Shown: piece after piece, positions 24,889 through 32,794 of the stretch
Numbering within the stretch: position 1 is the stretch's first letter
How the letters are laid out: the number at the start of each line of letters is the position of its first letter
NCBI GenBank assembly: GCA_002499945.1
Contig: DKYP01000186.1
Span: 1 to 58,589, forward strand
Origin: Lachnoclostridium sp. UBA7097
GTDB lineage: Bacteria; Bacillota; Clostridia; Lachnospirales; Lachnospiraceae
Direction of reading: 5' to 3'
DNA length: 58,589 nucleotides
The notes under the pieces: model-generated
What the model was told of the DNA's origin: nothing
The model's database searches: none
The model's input: only the letters and a program-made list of their open reading frames with translations
Translations under genes and position numbers: made by a program

Positions 24889-25992
24889 TTGATTAAACGC
24901 TATTTTGTAAGAACACGTTCACTTGAAGAAGGGATGCGGATTGACCAGAACATAAAGGACAGGCTTGACCGTACTCTTATAGCAAAAGGAACAATACTTG
25001 ATGTCTATATGATACAGTCATTGCAGAAACTTGGAATTGGAGGGATATATGTCAGTGAGGGTGAAGAAGACCCTGTACCAGAAGCCAAAGAACCACCGCT
25101 GCCCCCTGGAATCCAGAAAACCATTGATAAAAACAGGAAAGACGACCCTGCCAAGGTAAAGCTTTCTGAAAGCCTTAAGCAAAGGGTATCGACAGGCATG
25201 CAATATCTGTATAATAATACAAATGATGAACATTTTGCTAACACATCTACAAGGATTACCAATGACCTTATGAAAGCAATTGATGATAACGCTGCAATAG
25301 CAGTAGATATCAATGCTTTAAAGACAAGTGATGAGTATACATTTAAACATAGTGTGGACGTTGCAACCATGTCCATGATTATTGCAAAAAATATGGGGTA
25401 TTCACAAGATGATATACATAGTATAGGTATTGCCGGCCTTTTGCATGATATAGGCAAGTCTAAAGTGCCACTTGAAATACTTAATAAACCAGCCAGATTA
25501 AATGATGAAGAATTTAAAGTAATGAAGAAGCACTCAATATTTGGCTATGAAATAATAAAAGAAAAAGAGAATTTTTCTAAATCCATTGCCCTGGCAGTCT
25601 TACAGCACCATGAGAAAATGAACGGCAGGGGATATCCATTAGGTGTAAAATCAGATAAAATAACAAACTTTGCAAAAATCCTTTCAGTAGTAGATGTTTA
25701 TGATGCACTTGTAACAGAGCGTCCATACAAAAAAGCCCTGTCACAGCGTACCGCTATAGAAATGATAATGTCAATGACAGAAGAGCTTGATATAAAAGCT
25801 ATGAAAGTCTTTTTCAAAACTGTAATACTCTATCCTGTAGATACCACCGTAGAATTAAGCAATGGTGAGAAAGCGAAAGTAGTTAAAAATAATGAAGGTT
25901 CTGTACTGCGTCCGACAGTTGTAAGCATATCCACCGGAAAAGTCTACAACCTTACAAATGACCTGTCATGCGCCAATATACTTATAGTCTGA
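24889..25992 (+). CDS. HD-GYP domain protein, probable cyclic-di-GMP phosphodiesterase
   Basis: 367 residues. The N-terminal 120 form an undefined DUF3391-like region (MIKRYFVRTRSLEEGMRIDQ). The HD-GYP domain then shows HSVDVATMSMIIAKNMGYS, GLLHDIGKSKVP (HD), a His in KKHSIFGYE and HHEKMNGRGYPLG (HH and GYP). All metal ligands seem intact, so an active cyclic-di-GMP hydrolase is inferred. It starts at TTG 24889 behind CTGGGGTG. The terminator at 26007 follows. No GGDEF gene lies nearby. The link to motility genes elsewhere in the window is only suggestive. Confidence 0.85.
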   Translation: MIKRYFVRTRSLEEGMRIDQNIKDRLDRTLIAKGTILDVYMIQSLQKLGIGGIYVSEGEEDPVPEAKEPPLPPGIQKTIDKNRKDDPAKVKLSESLKQRVSTGMQYLYNNTNDEHFANTSTRITNDLMKAIDDNAAIAVDINALKTSDEYTFKHSVDVATMSMIIAKNMGYSQDDIHSIGIAGLLHDIGKSKVPLEILNKPARLNDEEFKVMKKHSIFGYEIIKEKENFSKSIALAVLQHHEKMNGRGYPLGVKSDKITNFAKILSVVDVYDALVTERPYKKALSQRTAIEMIMSMTEELDIKAMKVFFKTVILYPVDTTVELSNGEKAKVVKNNEGSVLRPTVVSISTGKVYNLTNDLSCANILIV

Positions 25993-26006
25993 AAAACATA
26001 TAACCA

Positions 26007-26044
26007 AAAACATGGCCTGGAATAAAATCACCAGACCATGTTTT
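26007..26044. terminator. Bidirectional terminator between HD-GYP gene and tRNA-Leu
   Basis: AAAACATGG-C-CTGG (26007-26020) pairs with CCAG-A-CCATGTTTT (26031-26044). The A- and T-runs on the two sides allow it to stop both the plus-strand gene and the minus-strand tRNA, whose 3' end is 4 bases away. Confidence 0.75.
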
Positions 26045-26047
26045 AAA

Positions 26048-26127
26048 TGCGGAATAAGGGACTCGAACCCTTACGGTCTCCCACAAGAACCTAAATCTTG
26101 CATGTCTGCCAATTCCATCAATTCCGC
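26048..26127 (-). tRNA. tRNA-Leu (anticodon UAG)
   Basis: On the minus strand the acceptor stem GCGGAAT (26127-26121) pairs with ATTCCGC (26055-26049), with discriminator A at 26048. The anticodon stem CAAGA/TCTTG encloses loop TTTAGGT, giving anticodon UAG, which reads CUN leucine codons. The GTTCGAGTCC T-arm is normal, and the variable arm (GGGAGACC-type) is short for a class II tRNA. CCA is not encoded. It is the only tRNA found in the window. Confidence 0.93.
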
Positions 26128-26310
26128 ATTGTGGTAACAACTATTAGTCTACCATTAAATCCTTTTTATGTCAATTCCATAATTTTTTTCAAATTATTAT
26201 TCCCTGCTGTTCCCTGTAAATCCGCATAAATAACAGAATAAAGACATAAATTCTTTAATAAGGATGTTAAATATATAATGCCGAATTATATTGGAAAGGA
26301 TAATTAAAAA

Positions 26311-26859
26311 ATGAATATTGTAACTTTTATATCTAATTTAATAATACCTGTCCTGATTTTTTATGTTATAGGGTACGGGCTTTTAAATAAAGTTGATATA
26401 TTTGATGCTTTTACCCACGGGGCTGCAGACGGTTTTAAAGTAGTAATCAATATTCTGCCTACTTTAATAGGGCTTATGATGGCAATAGGGCTTTTAAGGG
26501 CTTCTGGTGCACTCGAAGCAGCAGGCGGGCTTTTATCCCCATATATGAAATACCTGCACTTTCCAGCAGAACTTGTACCACTTTCATTAATTAAAATGTT
26601 TTCTTCATCAGCAGCAACAGGGCTTTTAACAGATATCTATAAAAACTTTGGGACTGATTCAAATATTGGCTTTATGGCATCACTCCTTATGTGCTGTTCG
26701 GAAACAATTTTTTACACAATATCAGTTTATTTTATGGCAACAGGGGATAAAGAACATAAGCCAGTTACTGGAATGAAGTGGATGCTTGCAGGCGCACTGG
26801 CCTGCACATTTGCAGGAATGGCGGCATGTGTATTAATAACAGGATTTTTAAAAATTTAA
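26311..26859 (+). CDS. spmB: Spore maturation protein B
   Basis: A 182-residue integral membrane protein of the nucleoside-recognition (Gate) family with GAADGFKVVINILPTLIGLM, PYMKYLHFPAELVPLSLIK and SAATGLLTDIYKNFGTDSNIG, typical of SpmB. In Bacillus SpmA and SpmB act in spore-core dehydration. There are about five membrane helices. spmA usually lies directly upstream; here the preceding genes are a tRNA and the HD-GYP gene, so spmB is alone. GGAAAGGATAA lies before the ATG. Confidence 0.85.
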   Translation: MNIVTFISNLIIPVLIFYVIGYGLLNKVDIFDAFTHGAADGFKVVINILPTLIGLMMAIGLLRASGALEAAGGLLSPYMKYLHFPAELVPLSLIKMFSSSAATGLLTDIYKNFGTDSNIGFMASLLMCCSETIFYTISVYFMATGDKEHKPVTGMKWMLAGALACTFAGMAACVLITGFLKI

Positions 26860-26936
26860 ACCCAAAATACAGATTGCAGCAGCCAGCCAGTTATGATAAG
26901 ATATTTAAAACTAATAATACTTAGGAGGAAAAATTA

Positions 26937-27479
26937 ATGTGGCAGGGATTAATGGAACTTGACAGTAATATACTTCTTTATGTACAGGACCATATGCGCA
27001 ATGAAGCATTAAATGATGCAGTTGTCTGGTTCACATCACTCGGCAATGCAGGTTTAATCTGGATACTTTTAATTATAGCACTTATAATATATAAAGGCAC
27101 ACGCCGGGAAGGAATTTACTGTACAATATCACTTATCTTATGTTTTATTATAGTAAACCTGTTTTTAAAAAATGTAGTTGCAAGAATAAGGCCATATGAT
27201 GCAATGGAACAGATAAGATGCCTTATAGAACCACAGGTGGATTACTCATTCCCGTCAGGGCATACAGCAATAGCATTTGCTGCCTCGGTGCCAGTATTTA
27301 TCCTGTCAGATAAAAGGTTAGGAACAGCCATGATTATATTTTCTATATTAATGGCTCTTTCAAGGATATATGTATGTGTCCACTATCCTACTGATGTAAT
27401 AGGAGGTGCTGTTGTTGGAATATTATGTGGGATTATAACAGGAAAAATTATATATCCAAAATTAAACAAAACAGAATAA
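26937..27479 (+). CDS. PAP2-family membrane phosphatase
   Basis: A 180-residue membrane protein with the three acid-phosphatase motifs KNVVARIRPYDA (K-x6-RP), YSFPSGHTAIAF (PSGH) and SRIYVCVHYPTDVIGG (SR-x5-H-x3-D). Such proteins dephosphorylate lipid pyrophosphates, including undecaprenyl pyrophosphate in bacitracin resistance. There are five to six hydrophobic segments. AGGAGG precedes the ATG. It lies 35 bases before blaI, so a cell-wall lipid-carrier role fits the neighbourhood, but the substrate is not shown. Confidence 0.85.
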   Translation: MWQGLMELDSNILLYVQDHMRNEALNDAVVWFTSLGNAGLIWILLIIALIIYKGTRREGIYCTISLILCFIIVNLFLKNVVARIRPYDAMEQIRCLIEPQVDYSFPSGHTAIAFAASVPVFILSDKRLGTAMIIFSILMALSRIYVCVHYPTDVIGGAVVGILCGIITGKIIYPKLNKTE

Positions 27480-27482
27480 ACA

Positions 27483-27497
27483 TACTACATATGTAAA
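27483..27497 (+). promoter_or_regulatory. BlaI/MecI-type operator upstream of blaI
   Basis: The palindrome TACATATGTA (27486-27495), inside TACTACATATGTAAAA, matches the core TACAnnTGTA of BlaI and MecI operators. It lies 20 bases before the blaI start, overlapping or just beyond the promoter, which fits autorepression. I could not assign convincing -35/-10 hexamers around it. Confidence 0.7.
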
Positions 27498-27514
27498 ATT
27501 TTAGGAGGTAAATT

Positions 27515-27895
27515 ATGGCAGCTTTACCACAAATTTCCGAAGCTGAATTTGAAGTTATGAAAATTGTATGGAAATACGCTCCTGTAAATACTAATGAAAT
27601 AACGGAACATTTAACAAGGACAACTTCATGGAGTCCTAAAACAATACAAACTTTAATAAAACGTCTTGTAAATAAAGGTGTCCTTTCTTATGAGAAACAG
27701 GGACGTATTTTTGTATATACACCCCTTGTCGGGAAAAATGAGTATATAGGACAAGAAAGCACTTCCTTTTTAAAACGTTTCTATGATGGCAATATTTCCA
27801 AAATGCTTTCTGCCTATATTGAAAATGACCAGTTATCAGAAAGTGAAATAGACACACTCCGTTCACTTTTATCTAATAACAAAGGGGAGAATTAA
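27515..27895 (+). CDS. blaI: BlaI/MecI-family transcriptional repressor
   Basis: A 126-residue winged-helix repressor: ISEAEFEVMKIVWKYAPVNT, WSPKTIQTLIKRLVNKGVL (recognition helix) and YEKQGRIFVYTPLVG. The C-terminal dimerisation helices (YIENDQLSESEIDTLRSLLS) follow. In staphylococcal BlaI/MecI, signalling leads to cleavage at an Asn-Phe bond just before this region; the aligned bond here seems to be Ser-Ala in KMLSAYIE, so the cut site differs. It overlaps nothing and is one base before blaR1, so they are co-expressed. Operators lie before this gene and before the PBP gene. Confidence 0.9.
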   Translation: MAALPQISEAEFEVMKIVWKYAPVNTNEITEHLTRTTSWSPKTIQTLIKRLVNKGVLSYEKQGRIFVYTPLVGKNEYIGQESTSFLKRFYDGNISKMLSAYIENDQLSESEIDTLRSLLSNNKGEN

Positions 27896-27896
27896 T

Positions 27897-29696
27897 ATGG
27901 CAGGTTTTGCAATACACTTTTTTATCTGCAATATTTTTATTTCTATTATTATTGGAATTATACTATACGCCAGAAAAATATTTATAAAGAACTATTCTGC
28001 CCGCCTTCAGTACAACTTGTGGTTTATACTTCTTGTATTGTTTGCAGCGCCATTTATTAAATTAAAAACAACTGGTTTATTAAGTATCTGGGAAAGAATT
28101 AGTTATATTAAAAACGCAAATCCTGGCAATACGAATAATACCATACAAAATCCTGCATCCACAATTCTTTCTGGCCATACCGGCTGGATAAATGACTTTA
28201 ACTTGTCCACAAGAAGTAATATCCTGTCTGCAGTAAACCTTATACTTCTGATTATATGGATTTTGGGCATAGTTGTTATGCTTTTGCTTTTTGCCAGGGC
28301 ATCAATAAACCTTTACCATTTAAAACAATCTGCACTTCCAATGCAGAACCATGAAGCCTGTAATTTATACAAGTTATGTTTAAATGAGATGGGGATTAAA
28401 AGAAAAATTCCTGTATTTAGCACAGCTTTTTTAAAATCCCCTGTCCTGTCAGGTTTTATAAAACCGCAGATTTACTTTCCAATACATTTAATATCAGAAT
28501 ATAATGCCAAAGATATGCGTTTTATGATACTGCATGAACTACAGCATTATAAACATAAAGATTCATTAATTAATTTCCTTATGAATATTGCATGCATTAT
28601 TTACTGGTTTAATCCTTTTGTATGGCTTGCATTAAATAAAATGAGGACTGACAGGGAAATTGCATGTGATACATCTGTACTACAAATGCTAGATAAAGCT
28701 GATTATATAAATTATGGCAATACATTAATAAACCTTGCAGAAAAAATTTCCTTTACACCATTTCCTTTCACTACCGGAATTAGTGGGAATATGGAACAGA
28801 TAAAGAAAAGAATAACCAATATAGCAAATTACCAGCCAGTATCCCTTGGCAGAAAAATCCAGGGTATTATTATATACATTATAATTACTGCCCTCCTTTT
28901 ATCTGCTGCCCCTGTCCTTTCCATAAAAGCTTCTGGCGGAAACTATTATGATTTCAGGGAAAACAGCCAGAATATTTCACATATTGATTTAAGCAGCCAC
29001 TTTAACGGATATAGCGGCAGTTTTGTATTATATGACACAAGTTCTGGCATATGGAAAATTTATAATATGGATAAAGCTTTAGAACGCATATCACCTGCAT
29101 CCACTTATAAAATTTATTCTGCATTACATGCACTTGAAGAAGGAATTATAAAACCTGGACAGACACAGATTCCATGGAACGGCAGCACATACTATTACAA
29201 ATCATGGAATAAAAACCAGACCTTAAAAACAGCTATGCAGAACTCGGTTACATGGTATTTCCAGGAACTTGACAAAAAAGCGGGACTGGCTTCTATAAAA
29301 AAATTTATACAAAAAACAGGATATGGCAACCAATGTGTAACAGGGGACACTTCCTCATACTGGCTGGATTCCTCTTTAAAAATTTCCCCAGTTGAGCAGG
29401 TTGAAATGCTAAGAAAACTATATAACAATGAATTTAATTTTTCCAAAGAAAATATTGGAATTGTAAAAGATGCAATCTGTTTATATTCTGGTGCAGATGG
29501 CTCTGTATATGGCAAGACAGGCACAGAAGAATCCAACCACCAGAATATTTCAGGCTGGTTTACAGGCTTTATTGAAAAACCTGGGAATACTTACTTTTTC
29601 GCAACCAATATACAAAGCAAAAAAAATACTACAGGCCCTGTTGCTACAGAACTGACCTTTTCTATATTATCAGATTTAAAAATCTGGACTAAATAA
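27897..29696 (+). CDS. blaR1: BlaR1/MecR1-type beta-lactam sensor metalloprotease
   Basis: 599 residues. The membrane M56 zinc-protease part has about four helices (about 1-30, 35-55, 110-135, 320-345). HELQH (213-217) and EIACD with Glu 254 are the presumed zinc ligands. The extracellular sensor domain (about 360-599) is class D beta-lactamase-like: STYK (Ser 402, acylated Ser), SVTW (450), YGN (476-478) and KTGT (540). An acylated sensor activates proteolysis and inactivation of BlaI. Position two after Ser 450 is Thr, where staphylococcal BlaR1, as I recall, has Asn. Neighbouring PBP and operators support a functional circuit. Confidence 0.9.
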   Translation: MAGFAIHFFICNIFISIIIGIILYARKIFIKNYSARLQYNLWFILLVLFAAPFIKLKTTGLLSIWERISYIKNANPGNTNNTIQNPASTILSGHTGWINDFNLSTRSNILSAVNLILLIIWILGIVVMLLLFARASINLYHLKQSALPMQNHEACNLYKLCLNEMGIKRKIPVFSTAFLKSPVLSGFIKPQIYFPIHLISEYNAKDMRFMILHELQHYKHKDSLINFLMNIACIIYWFNPFVWLALNKMRTDREIACDTSVLQMLDKADYINYGNTLINLAEKISFTPFPFTTGISGNMEQIKKRITNIANYQPVSLGRKIQGIIIYIIITALLLSAAPVLSIKASGGNYYDFRENSQNISHIDLSSHFNGYSGSFVLYDTSSGIWKIYNMDKALERISPASTYKIYSALHALEEGIIKPGQTQIPWNGSTYYYKSWNKNQTLKTAMQNSVTWYFQELDKKAGLASIKKFIQKTGYGNQCVTGDTSSYWLDSSLKISPVEQVEMLRKLYNNEFNFSKENIGIVKDAICLYSGADGSVYGKTGTEESNHQNISGWFTGFIEKPGNTYFFATNIQSKKNTTGPVATELTFSILSDLKIWTK

Positions 29697-29699
29697 CTT

Positions 29700-29742
29700 A
29701 AAATCCCCTGCCGCTATTTTATTAAATGGCAGAGGATTTTTT
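29700..29742. terminator. Bidirectional terminator between blaR1 and the PBP gene
   Basis: AAATCCCCTGCC (29701-29712) pairs with GGCAGAGGATTTTTT (29728-29742) over a slightly bulged stem. The T-run serves blaR1; the A-run on the other side serves the convergent PBP gene. Confidence 0.75.
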
Positions 29743-29759
29743 ATACCCTTTATTTATTT

Positions 29760-32615
29760 TTAATCTGTACTTGTATTAAATACCTGTGAAGCATTTCCTG
29801 TTATTATCTTTTTGCGGCTGTCCAGTTTAAAATAATAATTAAAAATATCCCTCCCCACAGCTGTTGCATTTGATGAACCATATCCATTTGTAATTCTTAC
29901 AGCTATTGTTATTTCTGGATTCTTAGCTGGTGCATAACCTGCAAATAATGAATGGTCGGGTCTGTCTGCTGCCTCCTGTGCTGTACCTGTTTTCCCTGCA
30001 ATACTAGTTTTTAAATTCTTTAAAACCGCATTATTTTCTGCAAACTGCTCCATGCCCGCCTGTACAGTATCCCACACATAATCTGGAAGTTTTACATTAT
30101 CTTTTACTGCTGCCTTTTTCTTAACAAGCCTTCTACCTCCATCTTTTACCCCTTTTACCAAAGAAAGTGAATAAACTTTGCCCTTTGACGCAAGTGAATT
30201 AATATACCTTGCAAGCTGTACAGTTGAATAATTATGTGTACCCTGCCCGATTGCAGAAGGAATTCCATAATTATCCGTTATATGTGGTTCTGATTCTGGA
30301 ATTTCAATTCCCGATTTCTCATCCATATGGAATGCTTTTATATATTTCTGCAATTTGGACAATGCCTTTTTATCATTATATTCCTTGCCATTTTCCAGGC
30401 CTAACCTGTATGATATTTCACATAAATAATCATTACATGAAAATTGTATTGCTGTAGCAGCATTTGCCACATTCCCATGCCCGGAATGTTTCCAGCATCT
30501 TAAACTTGGTGATAACTTATCAAATACACCATCACAAACAATACTTGTATCCGGGGAAATAACTCCTTCCTGTAAACCTGCAATAATAGACAGCGGCTTA
30601 AATGTTGACCCCGGTGCAGACAGCTGCATTGACGCCCTGTTATACAATGGCATGGATTTATCCTTTAAAAGCTGGTTATAATAATCCACATCTATCTGGT
30701 TTGCCAGGCGGTTATTATCATATCCCGGATAAGAAACACATGCAGATACTTTGCCGCTTTTTTCCTGTACCACAACTGCTGAAGCTGAACATGGGTCTAA
30801 TGCAAGCTGTGCCGGTGTAATCTGCAATTTCTCTATTTTCTTTTTCATATATGAAAATGTATCCATCTTTCCATATAGCATTTTCTTATAATCACTATCT
30901 GCTGGTAAAACTTTCTGCCTGCATAAAAGCTTGCATATATCTGTACCTGTAACTTTATCTTCCAGAATTAAATATTTAAATAAAAGCTTACAAAACTCCC
31001 TGTTATCTTCAACCCTTTTCCCAATACTTTCCATTAATATTTTATATACCTCATCAGTTGTAATATATTGCTGTCCAGCATCTACTTCTGCAATCCACCT
31101 CTTTTGTATTGCATGCCTTAAAAATTCCCTAAAAGTAATTTTGCCGCCACATTTCCATTTTATATATTTTTTATCATTTTTATCTATTAAATCCATATCA
31201 ATAATACCGCTTTTATCCACAATAAAATATTCATATTCCTTTAATGCATCAGGTAAATTCTTTAAATAAATTTTTCCATTTGCCAAATCTTTTTTTATTT
31301 GATGTACCGCTTCTTTACACTTTTTATTTAGTATTCCCGCAATATATTTTTCAAACTTACTTGCATTATTATTATACAAATTTTCTATCCTTATTATATT
31401 ATTCTCCACCAGTGCAATATAAACATCATATATTGTAATGCGTATATCTGATGCATCAGAAATCTTTGTTTTATCAAATCTTCTGGCATTTATTAAATTA
31501 CTTGATATAATACCTGCAAGGTTTTGTTCCAGGATATTATATACAGCATCCTGCAAATCTTTATCAATAGAAAGATATACATCTTTGCCACATCTGGTTT
31601 CTTTTACTATTCTCTCCCCGCCAGTTTTTCTTCCCATACTGTCCACTTGTATTTCTATCTCACCATCTGTCCCCTGCAGTTCACTTTCCATATACTTCTC
31701 TATTCCTGTTTTGCCAACAACAGAATCCGCCGAATAATTCCCATCCTTATTTTTATCTTCTTTTGTATCCATATATTCTTCCAGTTCCTCTTCTGATATT
31801 CTTCCTGTATATCCAATAATATGTGAAAATGCCTCCCCGCCGTCATAAACACGTTTCCATTCATACCCGGTATCAACACCAGTTAAATCTGCACTGTTTT
31901 CCTTTATATAAACTACCGTTCTTTCTGATACATCTTTTGCAATAACAGCAGGAAGGTATCTGCGGTATGCATTTAAAGATAACATATATCTTATTCCAGT
32001 AATAGTTAAAACCTCCTCCTGTGTATATTTCCCTGGAAGCCCGTATTCTTCCAGTTCTTCCTCCAGATACTTTTCACCATGCCACCCATAAAGCCCGAAT
32101 TTACTATCCCCTGCCAGAAATTTGACCATTTCACTGGCAGTAATATTTTTCTGTTCATTTGTAAGGTTTCCCGGGTCTGCCTCACCGAATATATCTGCCT
32201 TAAACCTTTCCAGTAATCCTCCTGCTACAGTATATTTATATTTTCCATTATTTCCAATTTCTATTTCCAGTTCATTATTTATATTTTCATTATTAGCATC
32301 AAGCCTTTTTGCCACATGGTATATAATGCTGTTTAAACTTAACTGTTTCTCCCTTGCCGACTGGTATTTACCGGTATCTGACATAATAACTGTATAAATT
32401 ATCTCATTATGCGCAAGGACTTTTCCATTGCAATCATATATATTGCCTCTTGCACTCTTTTCACTAATCTTTCTGGTTATATTATCAGCTGCCTCTTCAA
32501 TATAATCCTGTCCATTTACAATCTGCAGCCCAAACATACGGTAAATTAAAACAGAAAAAAGAGCTATGCAGACCCCTTGTATTATAAAAACCCTTGGAAA
32601 CCTGACACTTTTCAT
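29760..32615 (-). CDS. Large class B penicillin-binding protein, probably BlaI-regulated
   Basis: A membrane-anchored transpeptidase for peptidoglycan cross-linking. From ATG 32615 (MKSVRFPRVFIIQGVCIALF; one N-terminal helix) it is 951 residues; an in-frame TTG at 32636 is less likely. Residues 30-130 and 200-340 hold the class B dimerisation motifs (RGNIYDCNGKVLA, AFSHIIGYTGRI). A long insertion of about 230 residues (roughly 380-620) precedes the transpeptidase domain with STFK (about 670), SCN (about 726) and KTGT (about 875). Usual length is 580-750. Two BlaI-type dyads cover its promoter. Confidence 0.88.
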   Translation of the reverse strand: MKSVRFPRVFIIQGVCIALFSVLIYRMFGLQIVNGQDYIEEAADNITRKISEKSARGNIYDCNGKVLAHNEIIYTVIMSDTGKYQSAREKQLSLNSIIYHVAKRLDANNENINNELEIEIGNNGKYKYTVAGGLLERFKADIFGEADPGNLTNEQKNITASEMVKFLAGDSKFGLYGWHGEKYLEEELEEYGLPGKYTQEEVLTITGIRYMLSLNAYRRYLPAVIAKDVSERTVVYIKENSADLTGVDTGYEWKRVYDGGEAFSHIIGYTGRISEEELEEYMDTKEDKNKDGNYSADSVVGKTGIEKYMESELQGTDGEIEIQVDSMGRKTGGERIVKETRCGKDVYLSIDKDLQDAVYNILEQNLAGIISSNLINARRFDKTKISDASDIRITIYDVYIALVENNIIRIENLYNNNASKFEKYIAGILNKKCKEAVHQIKKDLANGKIYLKNLPDALKEYEYFIVDKSGIIDMDLIDKNDKKYIKWKCGGKITFREFLRHAIQKRWIAEVDAGQQYITTDEVYKILMESIGKRVEDNREFCKLLFKYLILEDKVTGTDICKLLCRQKVLPADSDYKKMLYGKMDTFSYMKKKIEKLQITPAQLALDPCSASAVVVQEKSGKVSACVSYPGYDNNRLANQIDVDYYNQLLKDKSMPLYNRASMQLSAPGSTFKPLSIIAGLQEGVISPDTSIVCDGVFDKLSPSLRCWKHSGHGNVANAATAIQFSCNDYLCEISYRLGLENGKEYNDKKALSKLQKYIKAFHMDEKSGIEIPESEPHITDNYGIPSAIGQGTHNYSTVQLARYINSLASKGKVYSLSLVKGVKDGGRRLVKKKAAVKDNVKLPDYVWDTVQAGMEQFAENNAVLKNLKTSIAGKTGTAQEAADRPDHSLFAGYAPAKNPEITIAVRITNGYGSSNATAVGRDIFNYYFKLDSRKKIITGNASQVFNTSTD

Positions 32616-32657
32616 AACCTTTACACATCCTTCCAATTAATATTAATTCCCTAATTC

Positions 32658-32701
32658 TTACAAATGTAATATTTTTGGATGTGTTAATCTTACAACAGTA
32701 A
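32658..32701 (-). promoter_or_regulatory. PBP promoter overlapped by two BlaI-type operators
   Basis: Two dyads TTAC-N4-GTAA stand at 32658-32669 (TTACAAATGTAA) and 32690-32701 (TTACAACAGTAA, extended to AATCTTAC/GTAAGATT over 32686-32705), 32 bases centre to centre. On the minus strand the -35 TTGTAA (32695-32690) lies in the second dyad and the -10 TATTAC (32671-32666) in the first, with an 18-base spacer. The start of transcription would fall about 45 bases before the PBP ATG. The layout is that of a BlaI-repressed promoter. Confidence 0.6.
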
Positions 32702-32724
32702 GATTTAAAAGTCAAGCCCATAAA

Positions 32725-32763
32725 ACAAAAAAGCCCATAACCTGTTACGTTATGGACTTTATT
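32725..32763 (-). terminator. Terminator after galT
   Basis: On the minus strand AAGTCCATAAC pairs with GTTATGGGCTT around a GTAACAG loop, followed by TTTTTGTTTT. It lies 30 bases beyond the galT stop and just before the PBP promoter, isolating that promoter from upstream transcription. Confidence 0.75.
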
Positions 32764-32794
32764 TAACATATGCTGCCTCTTATACAAATATATA

